Source: Ignelater luminosus (Eukaryota; Arthropoda; Insecta; Coleoptera; Elateridae). From it: a stretch of DNA of 64,000 bases. Positions 48,778-60,150 of this stretch are shown in pieces. The notes beneath the pieces were generated by a model. It had not been told where the DNA came from, ran no database searches, and worked only from the letters and a program-made list of their open reading frames with translations. The translations under genes and the position numbers were made by a program. The stretch spans positions 721,830 through 785,829 of the forward strand of contig VTPC01089559.1 in assembly GCA_011009095.1 (NCBI GenBank). Direction: 5' to 3'. The stretch's first letter is position 1. Every line of letters starts with the position of its first letter.

Positions 48778-48898
48778 TTATCGCCCTGTATCTTCGGAAC
48801 AAAACGTCTTTCTGAAAATCATCCAAGGACAAAAAAATCTTAAAATAACCCAAGAAATAACCCTCTGAATTTCTGCCGCATGTTTAGTAAACACCCTG
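48778..48898 (-). repeat. Long terminal inverted repeat (right)
   Basis: About 121 bp, the inverted partner of 47384-47506. Its inner end carries TTATCGCCCTGTATC, matching GATACAGGGCGATAA on the left. Confidence 0.88.
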
Positions 48899-48900
48899 TA

Positions 48901-49566
48901 TATTCTTTATTTCTTATCATTTTATTATTTAATGTATATCTATTCATTATTGATAAATGATACACAATAAAAGAACTTTTTAATCGTCTAAATCGATTTT
49001 CTGCCCCCGTGTGAGGGTTTGGTTTAACATGTGTATAACGACCTTTTTTTGCACTCCATACCTCAGAAAATCATGGAATAATTTCTTAAAACTGCATTTT
49101 TCATCAAATTTCCACGTCTCTCTCAGTATTCACAATAATATATATACAAGGCAACTTAATAATAATAAAGTAACAGTAAAGATATGCATGAACGTGTTAT
49201 TTGTTCACGCTGCTTTTAAAAGAGAGTTGTCTAATGGATTGCAAACTTGTGTAAATGAAGCTTTTCATACTGAAATGTCTTAGGCCTTTTTCATTATTTA
49301 TTGCTTAAATATGTTGCCAGATACTCTTCAAATTTTGCAAATGTGAAACATTTTTCTGAATTGACAGATATTAAATTAAATTAAAATATAAAAAGGCACC
49401 ATTGTTAAGAACGTCATTTGAAAAACACACATGGTTTACAATATAAAAAAAAGATGTAGACACACAAATGAAAATCATATCCAGCTCCAAAACCATCTTT
49501 AGTATTCCAGTCCGAAATGTTTAACTTGATAACACTATCGGTTTTCCTTGTTTACGTGTATTTATA
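48901..49566. other. No gene recognised
   Basis: AT-rich. The open frame at 49011-49283 (+) is unassigned. Confidence 0.45.
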
Positions 49567-49882
49567 TAGGGTGTTTCAAATTTGCAGCTATCTATGAGAA
49601 TCTCGAAAGATACAAAATATATTTCCTGAAACTTTAGATAATTCAAGAATGTTTAGGACAGGAAAGTGCTTTTAATTTGTAAAAATCCAAATAATAAAGA
49701 ATCATGTCAAAAATTTTAACTTTTCTGTTATTTAGAAAAATAACGAAGGTAGTTTGAGTTTAGTTTCAGATTATCGACAAGCGATAAGCATTAAATACAC
49801 AATCTTGTCCAAATTTCAATGATCTCCTATCTGTAATAGTTTTAGAGATCTCGATGCATAAACTCAGATTTGAAACATCCTG
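49567..49882. mobile_element. MITE-like element, ~310 bp
   Basis: The left end AGGGTGTTTCAAATTTGCAG and the reverse complement of the right end AGGATGTTTCAAATCTGAGT match over about 18 bp with three differences. Weaker symmetry continues inward (ATCTCGAAA against ATCTCTAAA). There is no coding capacity. Its AGGGTGTTT ends resemble those of the DUF4817 element 670 bp to the left, but the interiors do not match. The target duplication is unclear. Confidence 0.55.
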
Positions 49883-50454
49883 AAAATATTTTTTGGGAAA
49901 TGTTATATATTACTGTATCATCATTATTACATATATAGAAATGTAATGTTTAATTCATATTAATTCAAGGAAGCCTCCCTGACTGCGGCCCTGCCTATTA
50001 TATGTCCAACAACCAGCACTCTTTGACAAAGCTTTTTAAAATTAAAAAAGGAACAGAAATTCTCGCTTTTTATTTGAAGAAAGCGCCGTAGGCAGAAAGA
50101 ACATCCTGACTTATCAGGTTTCTGAATTTCATTTGGTGATAGTAATTTTGCCTATAATATTGGACTTTAGAAATATTTTGAGATCTCGGAGACGCTGTTC
50201 GGAAAGATACAATACTGCACGAATAAATTTGATCCTGAGCTGTTATCATTTAGTCCTTCTAATAATATTTGGAAACATCGACACCAAATCTGATTGACTT
50301 TACCCGACGCTGATGGGTGGTGCCACACAATAACACAATTAAGTCGTGAAAAAGAAAACTAAAAATGTTATATAAAATCAATGTTTCCTTCTACTATGTA
50401 CCTGTATCCACCACAAACGTAATGTGAAATATGTCGCCAAGAGAAAAATTGTAC
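49883..50454. other. No gene recognised
   Basis: Contains a possible inverted hAT end motif GCGGCCCTG at 49985-49993. No coding signal was seen. Confidence 0.4.
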
Positions 50455-50560
50455 GGTAAACAGCTGTTAACTCAAACGAAAATGGTTTGGGCATGTGGTT
50501 AGAATGGACAAGAAGCAATTATCACACCTTGACACCTTACGGTACACAAGGTATTTGTAT
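50455..50560 (+). pseudogene. Possible LINE C-terminal scrap
   Basis: One frame reads KWFGHVVRMDKKQLSHL at about 50480-50530. The pattern RLxWFGHVxRMD is typical of the region after the reverse transcriptase in several insect LINEs. Nothing upstream or downstream can be joined to it. It is a short isolated match and could be chance. Confidence 0.35.
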
Positions 50561-53500
50561 CGTACTACATTTTGATAACAAAGATAAACGTCAGATATTT
50601 ATTTAATTATTCCTACTGCCACACCTACTTTGGTCTAATATGCACGATTACTGATAGCAGATGGGCAGAAAATCAGACAAGTTAAACAAGAAAAATGAAC
50701 AGTACTAATGCCAATACATGTAAAACCAGTACATAACCAAACAAGGATATTTCTAGGTGAAACGCAATTGCATTCCACTTCCTGGTAATGGATCTGCTCC
50801 TTCAAAACATTCCTTCACTATATATGTGTTCTAAGAGCATGTAAACTCTGGAAGCTCTTAAGACATTTTGAATCGTACTTACGGCAAAGTACACTAAACA
50901 TGTGTCTCAAGTAGCTAAAGCTTGTAAATTAGTGACACTAGAAAGGTTTATTCATATTGTAACTTTTTGCTTTCAGTGGTATAAATACAGGGTACATCGA
51001 AAGTTAATGACTGTGTGTAGAATTTTCTCTTTAGAAATAGTTCAAGCTTTTTCTGAAAGTTAATAGTTTCAAACTTTGTTTGCCTAAGTTTATTTAGCTT
51101 TTTTCCCAAGTGTTTTACGATAACATTTCCGTTTTTTAGCCGCGGCTACATGCTTGATCGCAATCTGTATTTCTTGTAAACATGACTTAAATGTTAGGCA
51201 AAAGCGACAACGTAAGCAAGTTTGGGGCACGAAAACCGCTATTGGTCCTTTTTTATTATCATTGAATGACGTTAAAAATGAATATCGTGATTACCATTAA
51301 ACATCATAAATAATAAGAATATTGAAACTCAAAAATTATATTGAACAAGCAAAGCAGCGGAACGTGAGCTACAAACTGTACAGGCACTGTTGCAAAGAAT
51401 TTTGAAGTACTAACACAAATTTTCACTTGGACGAAGAAATTAGCTTTCTGTAACGTCCTACCAAACCTTCCATTATTTTTGATTTTTGTTTTATTTCATC
51501 TTGTCTGCAAATTTTTTGTATGGGTCTTTCCAATGAAAGATCTTGTACGTCCGTCTTCATATTTAAAATTTGATAATGATAATCAATTAAAATGTAGAAT
51601 TATAGAGACTGCAAATGTTTTAAATTATTTTTAATATTTTCGTTTAAAATTCTAATGGCTTCCTTAGTTGTTTGTAAATAAAAAAGAATTTGCCTATAAA
51701 TTTCGATAGTTTCCGCAGCTCACAAGCATACAAACATATCAGATAGTCAGATTTTATCTGATGTTTGAATAGCAAGAAAGATGTAGTTTTATTAATTTGG
51801 CTTTTAATGTTTCTCATAAGAGTAAGTTTAGACAATTTTGGAAAATTGAATAAATACCTTTTATTATATTTGCCTTTTTGGCCCATTGGCTTCTTCAAGT
51901 TGTTATTTATGAATGAGATCTAATACTGTCTTTGAATTCTATAATTAGTTCAAAATAGGACATTTAGTGAAACGCGATTGAAGAAGGTAATTATGATTTT
52001 TTGTGATTATCCAAATGAAACTGTTTTCTGGTTGATACATAAAAACTAACTAAGTGTTTGAATATTTGCAGCCTAACCCTGAATCATATTTCAAGTTAAA
52101 AACTTAATGCACGAAAAACTTAGTTCTGATTTTTTTATCTTGCACTAGCTCACTTAATTAAACCTTGCTTTATCGCTGCTTCATTTTTAATTTTTTTTTC
52201 AACTACTTCAGCATTGTTAATTTTCAAACTTTTTTTATTAGTCATTTAAAATTGATATCAAAAGATAACAAGAAGTTTTCAATATCCAAGTTTCCATTAG
52301 TCCTGCTCTTGGAAACTACTATGCCACATGTAACAGCACCCAACAGTTATGAGCACGTTTCTGTTGAATAAGATCATAAATGAAAATAAGGATACAAACT
52401 AACATTTTAAAACTAGTATTACATATTGCGTTGTTTTTATGAAATTCTCTATCTACCACAAGTTTATCAAACTTCATTTACTCTCAAAATGGTTATTCCA
52501 TTACGTTTAATCTCCCAAATACATAAAAGGTTATGACGTTATTAACTTTAACTACAGCTTCAACCGTGGTGCAATCCCAAATTAAATCAAGTAAAATGAT
52601 AATGTTCAAAAAGAAAACGATATCGTAATAAAGATTCCAGGCTAGTTTAATGTGTCTTATATTCATTCTAACAACTTACACTCTCTAAAATCCCTAACCG
52701 CCTTCTAATTGTTTCGTAGCTATCACTAATAACCCATCGTGGACCCACCACGTCGTTTACGGTAGCAACGTAATCTAAACATTTTAAATGAATTCTGATA
52801 AAGAGAAATTTAGGGCACTTGAGTTAGACAAAAAGAGGCCTGTATGTAATGATCCAGCTTGTTTCGTGTTCTTTCAGTATACCTGTATAAGGTAGTTTAA
52901 GGTAAAAACTTTAAGATGATATCATTAGATTATCTTACAAAAAGTTTAGATAAGAAGGCTCCAACTACCTGTTTGGTAAAACAAAAGATTCTAGGTTCAC
53001 CCTAAAAATGCTTATTCATGTATAATCAGCTAATATCATTATTTTGTGTGTTTTGTTTTTATCTAGATAACAGATGTCTTGTCATTTTGAAAATAAATCC
53101 TGCAAGAGTTTTTATATTTTGTTTTCTATAAAATCAATAAATCTTTGGAAACAAAACTGAAATATAATTTTGAAAGAACAAAATACCTTTTATTTGTTTG
53201 AACTGAAAATAATTTTTATTCATAAGCCTCATTTTTTTTCAGTTTGCCAGAGTTATTTTAATAAAATTTTCATTTAACTACCTTATGCGAACAATTTACA
53301 GATTATCCATAATAGGAGCGTGAGAAAGTTTCACTTGAAACAAATGGGTATGTAATGTATTCATCTATTATGTCCAATAACAAACTTTGGTGAATAAATA
53401 TAATATATGTTAACCTCTGAATGCTATTAAATGATTTAGGGGAATTTTTGTTCTAATACGTACGTGTTAATACGTGCTCGGTTTCTCAATTTCAATGTCA

Positions 53501-55988
53501 GTGGATTCTAATTTTTTAAAGTAAGTTGTAGGCTCGTGAAACGAGTGGTAGTGCAAAACACGGTAATTAATTCCACTAGTGTTCAATCTCAGACAACAGC
53601 AAGAGAAATCAAGAAAGTCTTTTTAAATTTCTTTCCTTTTCTGTAAAAGAATGCTGCGATTTTTAAATTGTATGCAATACAGCTTACTGTCCGTTTTGTT
53701 TAAGATTCGTATTTATTGCTGGTGACTATAGAAGTATGTTCTATTGATAGATAAACCAGAAAACCACTTTTGTAAACCTTCTATTTGTTTCCTCTTTTAC
53801 ATTAAACAATTAAAAGAAAGAAAAAAGACTAGTTTCAGTTTTTAATTTACAAAACAATCTGTGTACAGTCAACTCACAAAGTAATGTCGCATGATGTTTT
53901 ATATTTAGGTATTCAATACCTAGATTAATGATGATTTTTGCAATGTTTAGGATTAGTTTAATTCCAACTAAGGCAGAAACATTAGCATAGGCTAAATTTA
54001 GAAAAAAAGTCTTTGCATTAAAATCACACCTCAAGTCGAAAACGCACCGTTTTTCCAATTTTTCGGAAACAAAGCAGGCTATGCAACCGAGATTTTTGGT
54101 ATGATTTTAACTATAAGACAGTGTTCCTTAACATTTTCCAACTTACGCGTCACTTGAAAAATTGTAAATATATTTTGAGATTTGATATTGGAGCGATCGC
54201 TTCTTACCTATGTCGATTGGTTAGTGTCAAATTACATCTGTCAACTACTATTTCATTTTCTTTCAGACATGTGTAATTGTTTCAGTAGGCTGCTTTAATG
54301 AATTCTTTTGATCACTTGATACCAAAACAATGTTAAAGTTCATCTTTCAGAGACGAAACCAGTGGTTTTTCCTCTCTGGATATACAATTTTGGCGAAGAA
54401 ATAGGATAAGATCGTTTTTAGTCAAACCCTTTGCAATTTTTCTTACCATTTCCAATGTAACAAGTCGTATGTCGACTCTAGCTTTCCTGCTTAAGATTTG
54501 GAAAAATAAATCCAAGTGTCCACTGTCTTTCTTGCTTCTCCACAACCATATCCAATAAAAAGAGTTTTTTAAATGTGAACTCCTAGCATTGTAGCAATAA
54601 TTATTTCAAGCTTAACAATCTACAGTTGCCGGAGATTTAACATTAGAACAACAATGCTGACAACACAATACAATATTGCCAAAAAATGGAAACATAGGGC
54701 AAAATTAGTTTACTCAGGCTCATTAAGCTTTAACTCTATATAAAATTATTGTTAAGAGAGTTGTTTACATTTTTTGTCTATTACAATTAAAGTCCAACGG
54801 AAGTTTAGTTTTCTTAAACATTAAACGTATGTACAATTAGTTCTAAATTTAATTTAGCAGAAAAAGTCGCCAAGAATGCGTTCCGTTTTGAAAAAAACTT
54901 GGTTTTTTTTAGAGGTCTAACAGTTTCAATATTTCATGCTGCAATGCTTCATTTACTCGACAGTACGGAAATCACACGTAATGCTTAGCGGAACCTTTCT
55001 GAATGGTAGTTATCGTAAAGGTACCTTCCGTCTATTCTACACATGTTCATAATGCCTGATATCACGAGAGGGACCACGATGTGATGACATTTCTCTAAAC
55101 ACTTCGTGTTACGCCAATGGAAAGATAACAATACTGTTGCTTTTGGAATTAATGCCTAATTTACTCATTCAATTAATTCTTCTATTGTTGTAGTTTTCTC
55201 AAGACTTGTGGTTCTTGAATAAATTGCATTTTTCTTACCTAGAGTAGAACATTTAAATATATCATGAGGTCAAACGAAACTCAATTCTATACATGCAGTG
55301 AAAGTAACAGTCATGTTCTATGCCTTATGTCAACTAATATCTCAATGGATACTCAATTTTTTGCTGATTTAGTGAAAATATTAATTTTCAGATTAAATAA
55401 TAACTTCCTTTGATCCTAAAGTAGAAACTATGGCGGTATCTAAAGTTTCTTGAGTTGAAGAGAGTAGCAATGCGCTGATCATGGTGTTGTATTTCTCAAT
55501 GAGAAAGAGTCTATCTGAGCCGTTTGAGAGCGTGTTTTGACTAGCATTTCTTAATTTTTTTGCCAACACCATATAGGTTTGAAGGTTTGGTTCGGCTCTC
55601 TGTAATTTTGCTCTACAGTTTTTTCCGCTTTTCTGTTGAACCCACTGGCAATAATACCATTAGTTCCAAAAAAAGTTCTAATCATTTCCATAAAACTCCA
55701 CGTAATGAATTTTAAGCTGCTGTTGTTAAAACTGTTTATAGGCTTGAATTTAAGAATTGCGCAGCCAGAAAGACAAGTATTTTAAGTACATTCCCCTGTG
55801 TGGAATGTGGAAAAAAATGAAATAAGTCGATTCCTTCTTAAGTGTTTGTTCTTTGCTCAGACTGTTTTAGATTCTTTTTCTATAGTCTAAACATCATCAA
55901 TACCAAATCAGAATAAATTTATTTTGTACTATGAATGTACAACTTGCAAAAGAGATTATTGAGTGACAGGAAGAAATTTGCGTAAGCT
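50561..55988. other. AT-rich stretch, no gene recognised
   Basis: A TACAGGGTACATCGAAAG motif at 50986-51003 looks like a transposon end without a partner. Open frames at 51644-51898 (-), 52165-52371 (+), 53810-54058 (-) and 54333-54545 (-) show no domain. Around 55430-55680 the minus strand has two short consecutive open segments (GTNGIIASGFNRKAEKTVEQ and FLIEKYNTMISALLLSSTQE) with coding-like character but no recognised family. Confidence 0.4.
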
Positions 55989-56700
55989 GTGTTAGACCGG
56001 CTTGTGAGGAAACAAATGCGGAAGAACTTAGAATTCTATGGTGTTCTAAGGTGTTGTACGAGAACTATGTTAGTTACCAGAAAAGATACCTGCTTCTTCT
56101 GGTGTCCGACAAGGATGTATTTGATCCCCAACGCTATTCTTCATTGTGACAGACTGGATAATGACAAAAGCTAGGTCGTAGACTACTATTCAGTTTTCAT
56201 TATAAAGTTGCAATTTTGCTTTACTTCTAGTCAATGCCAAGTATCCCTTTAACCTCAACTCTCAGCTATTTTAGGTTATGTTTCTGGCGTAAATGTAATG
56301 CTGCCAGATTTCTCAAGGATTATATCCACCGTCGCACCTAATCATTTTTCGCTTTGCGGGGGATTCCTAATTACTAATAACATTTTATAGTGTAACTGAA
56401 AGTATGTTACGATTCTAATGATAATATTTTGTTTGGAGTGTTTTGGAGATCCCAAATTTCAAATAATGACTTTTGGAATATCATCAATAACACCACTTAT
56501 AACAACAACTGCCAAAAAGCGTAAATGGAAATGACTAGGACATACGACAAGCTTTAGATTATAGACCAGCAGGAAAATGAAATAGAGGACGAGCAACTGA
56601 AACATGGAGAGGAGGAATAACATGAACTGGGGGGAAGTCAAAGCAAAACACAGAATAGACTGGAGAGCTAGTGAGAAACTGAAATGAACTAACTGTCAAG
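55989..56700 (+). pseudogene. LINE reverse transcriptase remnant
   Basis: The left part (55989-56172) reads KNLEFYGVLRCCTRTM and, after a shift, SSGVRQGCI, a stop, and SPTLFFIVTDWIM. This corresponds to the GVRQGCxLSPxLF motif of non-LTR reverse transcriptases. The right part (56510-56690) gives QALDYRPAGK, a stop, NRGRATETWRGG and then, after a shift, NWGEVKAKHRIDWRA. That matches the C-terminal GKRxRGRPxxTWRR and WGEVKxxAxxRxxWR pattern. The roughly 300 bp between them lack the catalytic ADD region, so the element is internally deleted or replaced. Stops occur throughout. The clade is not assigned. The minus frame at 56459-56641 is a shadow. Confidence 0.75.
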
Positions 56701-59099
56701 TGTTAAGTCACTTCAAGTGAACTCAGTAAGCTGTAGCAATCACCAACCAGTGCGATAGGGCTCTAATTTCTAGGTCCTGCAACTTTAAAATACGAATCCA
56801 TGATGGGCAGCCATCATTATTTTATTTCGCATTTTGTTTAAACGATTACAAAAATATTTTGTTCAATACACTGCAACATTCGGCTTGCGCCTCGTGCTTC
56901 AAGTTTCGGCTTTAGGCCTGAGATGAATGAAATATTAATACGTATATTCACTGTACTATTTGGTCGTATTTCGTAGCTAAGTACATAGAACATCAAAAAA
57001 GAAAAACAAATGATATCCAAATCCGTTTACAAAAACTACGCATCGTTTAAACAGTAAAAACACTATCCATTACATGGTATTTAAATTAAACAAATTTAGC
57101 AGTTAAACAGTGTTTCATCTAATTTAAATTTAATTAAATCCAATTCAAACTAAAGTACCGATTTTACGATCAACATTAAACAATCACGTCAATGATAAAA
57201 TAGCGTATTTTGTTTCCGTGGCTTTTCCCATTGACCTATCATTCACAATCGCATTATAAAATAAACCAATTATACAAAAACTAGAAAGAACAGTAAAGTT
57301 ATTTTAGTATTTGACACAAAATAATTACATTAAATAATTCTAGCAACTAATTTAACTTTGCTATCAAAAACACGACCGAAAAAATTTATATGTTCATTTA
57401 TTTTAAAGACACCGACTTTTGGTCATTAGCCTCGGTCTCTTTGACAAAATTTTAACTAGAAAAACTATTAGTAAAAAATTTAAAATGAATCTTGATTGGG
57501 AAAAGGTTATCTAAAAGAGAAATGCAAATTTAAAGGTATTGTTGTACCCTACTGTAATATAGTAGTTACTACTTATGTAATTACTATATAATAAAAAGTA
57601 ATTTTTAACTTTCTTCAAACCTACGCCCCCAGACTACCTAACTTTGTTATTTCGTATTACAATCGTTAGCAGGTATAGAATATTAACGGCTGAAGTGGAT
57701 TCTAATTATATAATTAAACAGCTCAATTACCTTTACTTAAGTATGAAATCTTCATTGATAAAAGCGGTATTTGAAAAAAATATCTGCATACAGCTACTAA
57801 ATGCAATATTAGCAATATCTTTTGTAGACTATAGTGAGTTAATTGCAACAACCTTGTCTGATTGCTTCGTTTGCATACCATAATTAGTGTCTGTGATACG
57901 GTTGTTTGGTCAAAGTACTTTAAAAAAAGCTACCGAGGAAAATATTTCAAGATTAATCATTGTTATTTGTTTACCCACGTGGAAACATAGACTTTCAATT
58001 TTACTGGTAACTAGATCACTAGCTTAAGGTAGTGCAGTTAGAGGAATAATATTCTAGTACATTAATTCCGTTTGCTCTCATTAGCCTTTACGTTATCTTT
58101 GGGCAAAGTGCATGCTAATCTTTGCTGTAATACCTTATTACTTGAATTTTAATTTGGTTTGAAGCAGATACTCAACTTTTAACATAGTACTACTATTGAG
58201 GCCCTTTCAGGCTTCTACGCTTGTTTTATATAATTTCTTTGGCTCAGTAGCCATAGTTATAGTAAACTTTTGTGAACTATAGTTTATCATCTGCACAATA
58301 GCGTCTCAATCACTTTGGCATTGGCAGACTTTTTCACTCTTAAGATAATACTAAATAGATATGATAAATAAATCGACATTGATGAAAATATTAATAATTA
58401 TTGCTAGCAAAACCTCAATTTTTTTAACTATAGATGGGCACACTTGAAGCGTGTTTTCCCGAGCCTTATATACATATTCAACTAGGATTCTTGTCTTTAC
58501 TATATTGATCAGATCCTAGTAAGTAAACTGCTAAGTACAAAAAAGGGTAATATCAGAGCGTAAGCGTTAACATCGATATATGAGATTTTTCTATTGAATT
58601 AATTTTAATATAAGAAAGAGGTCCTTTCAAGAGATGAAAATGGTAGAAAGTCTGACGTTTGCGTGTTCGGGTACGAAATTCTTTTTGCTGAGATATATGC
58701 TATTCGTCTATTGTTTTCTTATAGTTTCTCACGACTAACAAGAAAACATCACTATTTACAAGCACTGCTTTTAGTTTAATTTTAATGTTAGATGATAATT
58801 CATCGTTCAACGATTTGTATTTTGCAAACTGGGTATCTTGCCAAAATTTTTATTTTAAATCTAACTGTAAATTCACCGTAATCTACACTCATTACAGTTT
58901 CCTTCTGAAATTTTACTCAAGACTTTCTGGTTTATAAACTTAATATTAATTCTTTTATACGCTTTGATTAAAATCAATTGTCTGCTAAATGACTTTTTAT
59001 ATTTATATGCCTCGATTCAGGTGTTTTAAATTTCTTGGTAGCATTAAACTGACGATTTTAGTTATTTTATATTTCAATAAAAACTCAGTTCGCTGCACA
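56701..59099. other. AT-rich stretch, no gene recognised
   Basis: Open frames at 56838-57020 (-) and 57644-57883 (+) are unassigned. 57545-57600 is partly self-complementary around TAGTAGTTACTACTTATGTA. The start of the frame at 58989 is AT-rich and joins the Jockey remnant only from about 59100. Confidence 0.4.
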
Positions 59100-60150
59100 C
59101 AACAAGCAATCCTTATGGAGAATAACAAAGGTCCTGCAATGCACCCATTAAACGGGAAACAACAGCTAGCATATACAGACATCAAGAAGGAGGAAGCCTT
59201 GCAAGATAGCATGGAGCGACAATGTCCACTTAACTTCACAAATGCAGGTGTCTATCATTTAGTGAGAGTCGATAGAAAAATCGGTACGTACCAAAGGTGC
59301 TGCAAAATCGACAAAGTTCCGAGTCCAATACCATTAGCAATGGGGTACTCAAGCCTCTCCAGAACAATGTCGTCGTAGCTTTGACCAAAATAATCAACGT
59401 GGTGCTGCTACTTTGTCACTCTCCACCTTAGTAGAAATGCGCTAATGTTATAGTCCTTTTAAAGCCGGGTCAGGCTTCCTGCAAAACTACAACTCAATAA
59501 GCTTTATGTCTGTAGTCAGAAAGCTAAAGATATTGTGGTGCTGAGGAAACTTGAGCAGGCGTTGGATGAGGGGAATGCCCTTCAGGCTGAGCACCTTGTC
59601 TTTGGTGCCGGTTTGATAAAGTCTGACGCTAGGGATTACTGCACAAGATATTTAATGCAAACATTTCCCGCAAGCTTGTTGAGTCAAGGTTGCCTTCCAG
59701 ATCGTTACAAAAGACGCTAACCGCAAGCTTCTATCCGATGACGCCTAACACGAAACTAGCGTTGTAGAGGAACGAGAATGCTGCTGCATGTCAGCGTAGC
59801 TAGTGATACTGCAATGGAGGAGTGGTTGCAAACCTAACAAATTGAAGTCAACGCTAATAAGAGAATCGTGATCTGAATGACCACATTAAATATTGTTCTT
59901 GATTCTAAGTTGACGTGGCTGCTCAAATTGCCAACAGCTGTATTCCTACCAAGCTCACATCCGAAAACAAACTGAGGTTATACAAGGTAATCATTCGTTT
60001 GACAACGGCATACACAGGTAAGGTCCAGATCATACAGAATGGGTCCCGAGGATGGTATTCGGCGCTCTCTGGTATGTCCGCAACCGTCAGTGGCCGAGCT
60101 AGACACTATCAAAGCGTTTATCAAAAAGTCTGTCGTGCAAATGTATAGCT
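59100..60150 (+). pseudogene. Jockey-type non-LTR retrotransposon remnant
   Basis: A GC-richer segment with ordered blocks of a Jockey-clade polyprotein. The block before the reverse transcriptase is HPLNGKQQLAYTDIKKEEAL, then QDSMERQCPLNF, at 59142-59238. PSPIPLA is near 59321. In a shifted frame come VVALTKIINVVLLL (about 59373-59414), then SVVRKL (59508-59526) and LRKLEQALDEGNALQAEHLV at 59538-59597. Later blocks are MEEWLQT near 59815, LDSKLTW at 59899-59919 and, after another shift, SENKLRLYKVIIRLTTAYTG at about 59958-60017. These match the Jockey order MxxLERQC, SPIPLA, SLLSVVxKLxERVxLxRL and LDxxLTW. The space between QAEH and MEEWLQ is far too short, so the palm with its catalytic Asp pair is deleted. 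It is dead, with many stops. Confidence 0.78.

Larger units (their letters stand above)
47384..48898 (+). mobile_element. DUF4817-type Tc1/mariner element, 1515 bp, long TIRs
   Basis: A DNA transposon bounded by TA at 47382-47383 and 48899-48900. The ends are inverted repeats of about 120 bp. The first 25 bases (CAGGGTGTTTACTAAACATG, then CGGCA) are identical. Similarity continues with mismatches to CAGGGCGATAA at 47496-47506 on the left and its partner at 48778-48788 on the right. It encodes one transposase frame, now dead. The boundaries are clear from both the TIR match and the TA duplication. Confidence 0.92.

Noticed and set aside
47263-49993. One hAT element from CAGGGCCGGC to GCGGCCCTG enclosing other insertions
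   Set aside because: The terminal sequences differ after eight bases and the 8-bp flanks (ATTCTGCT and CCTATTAT) do not match.
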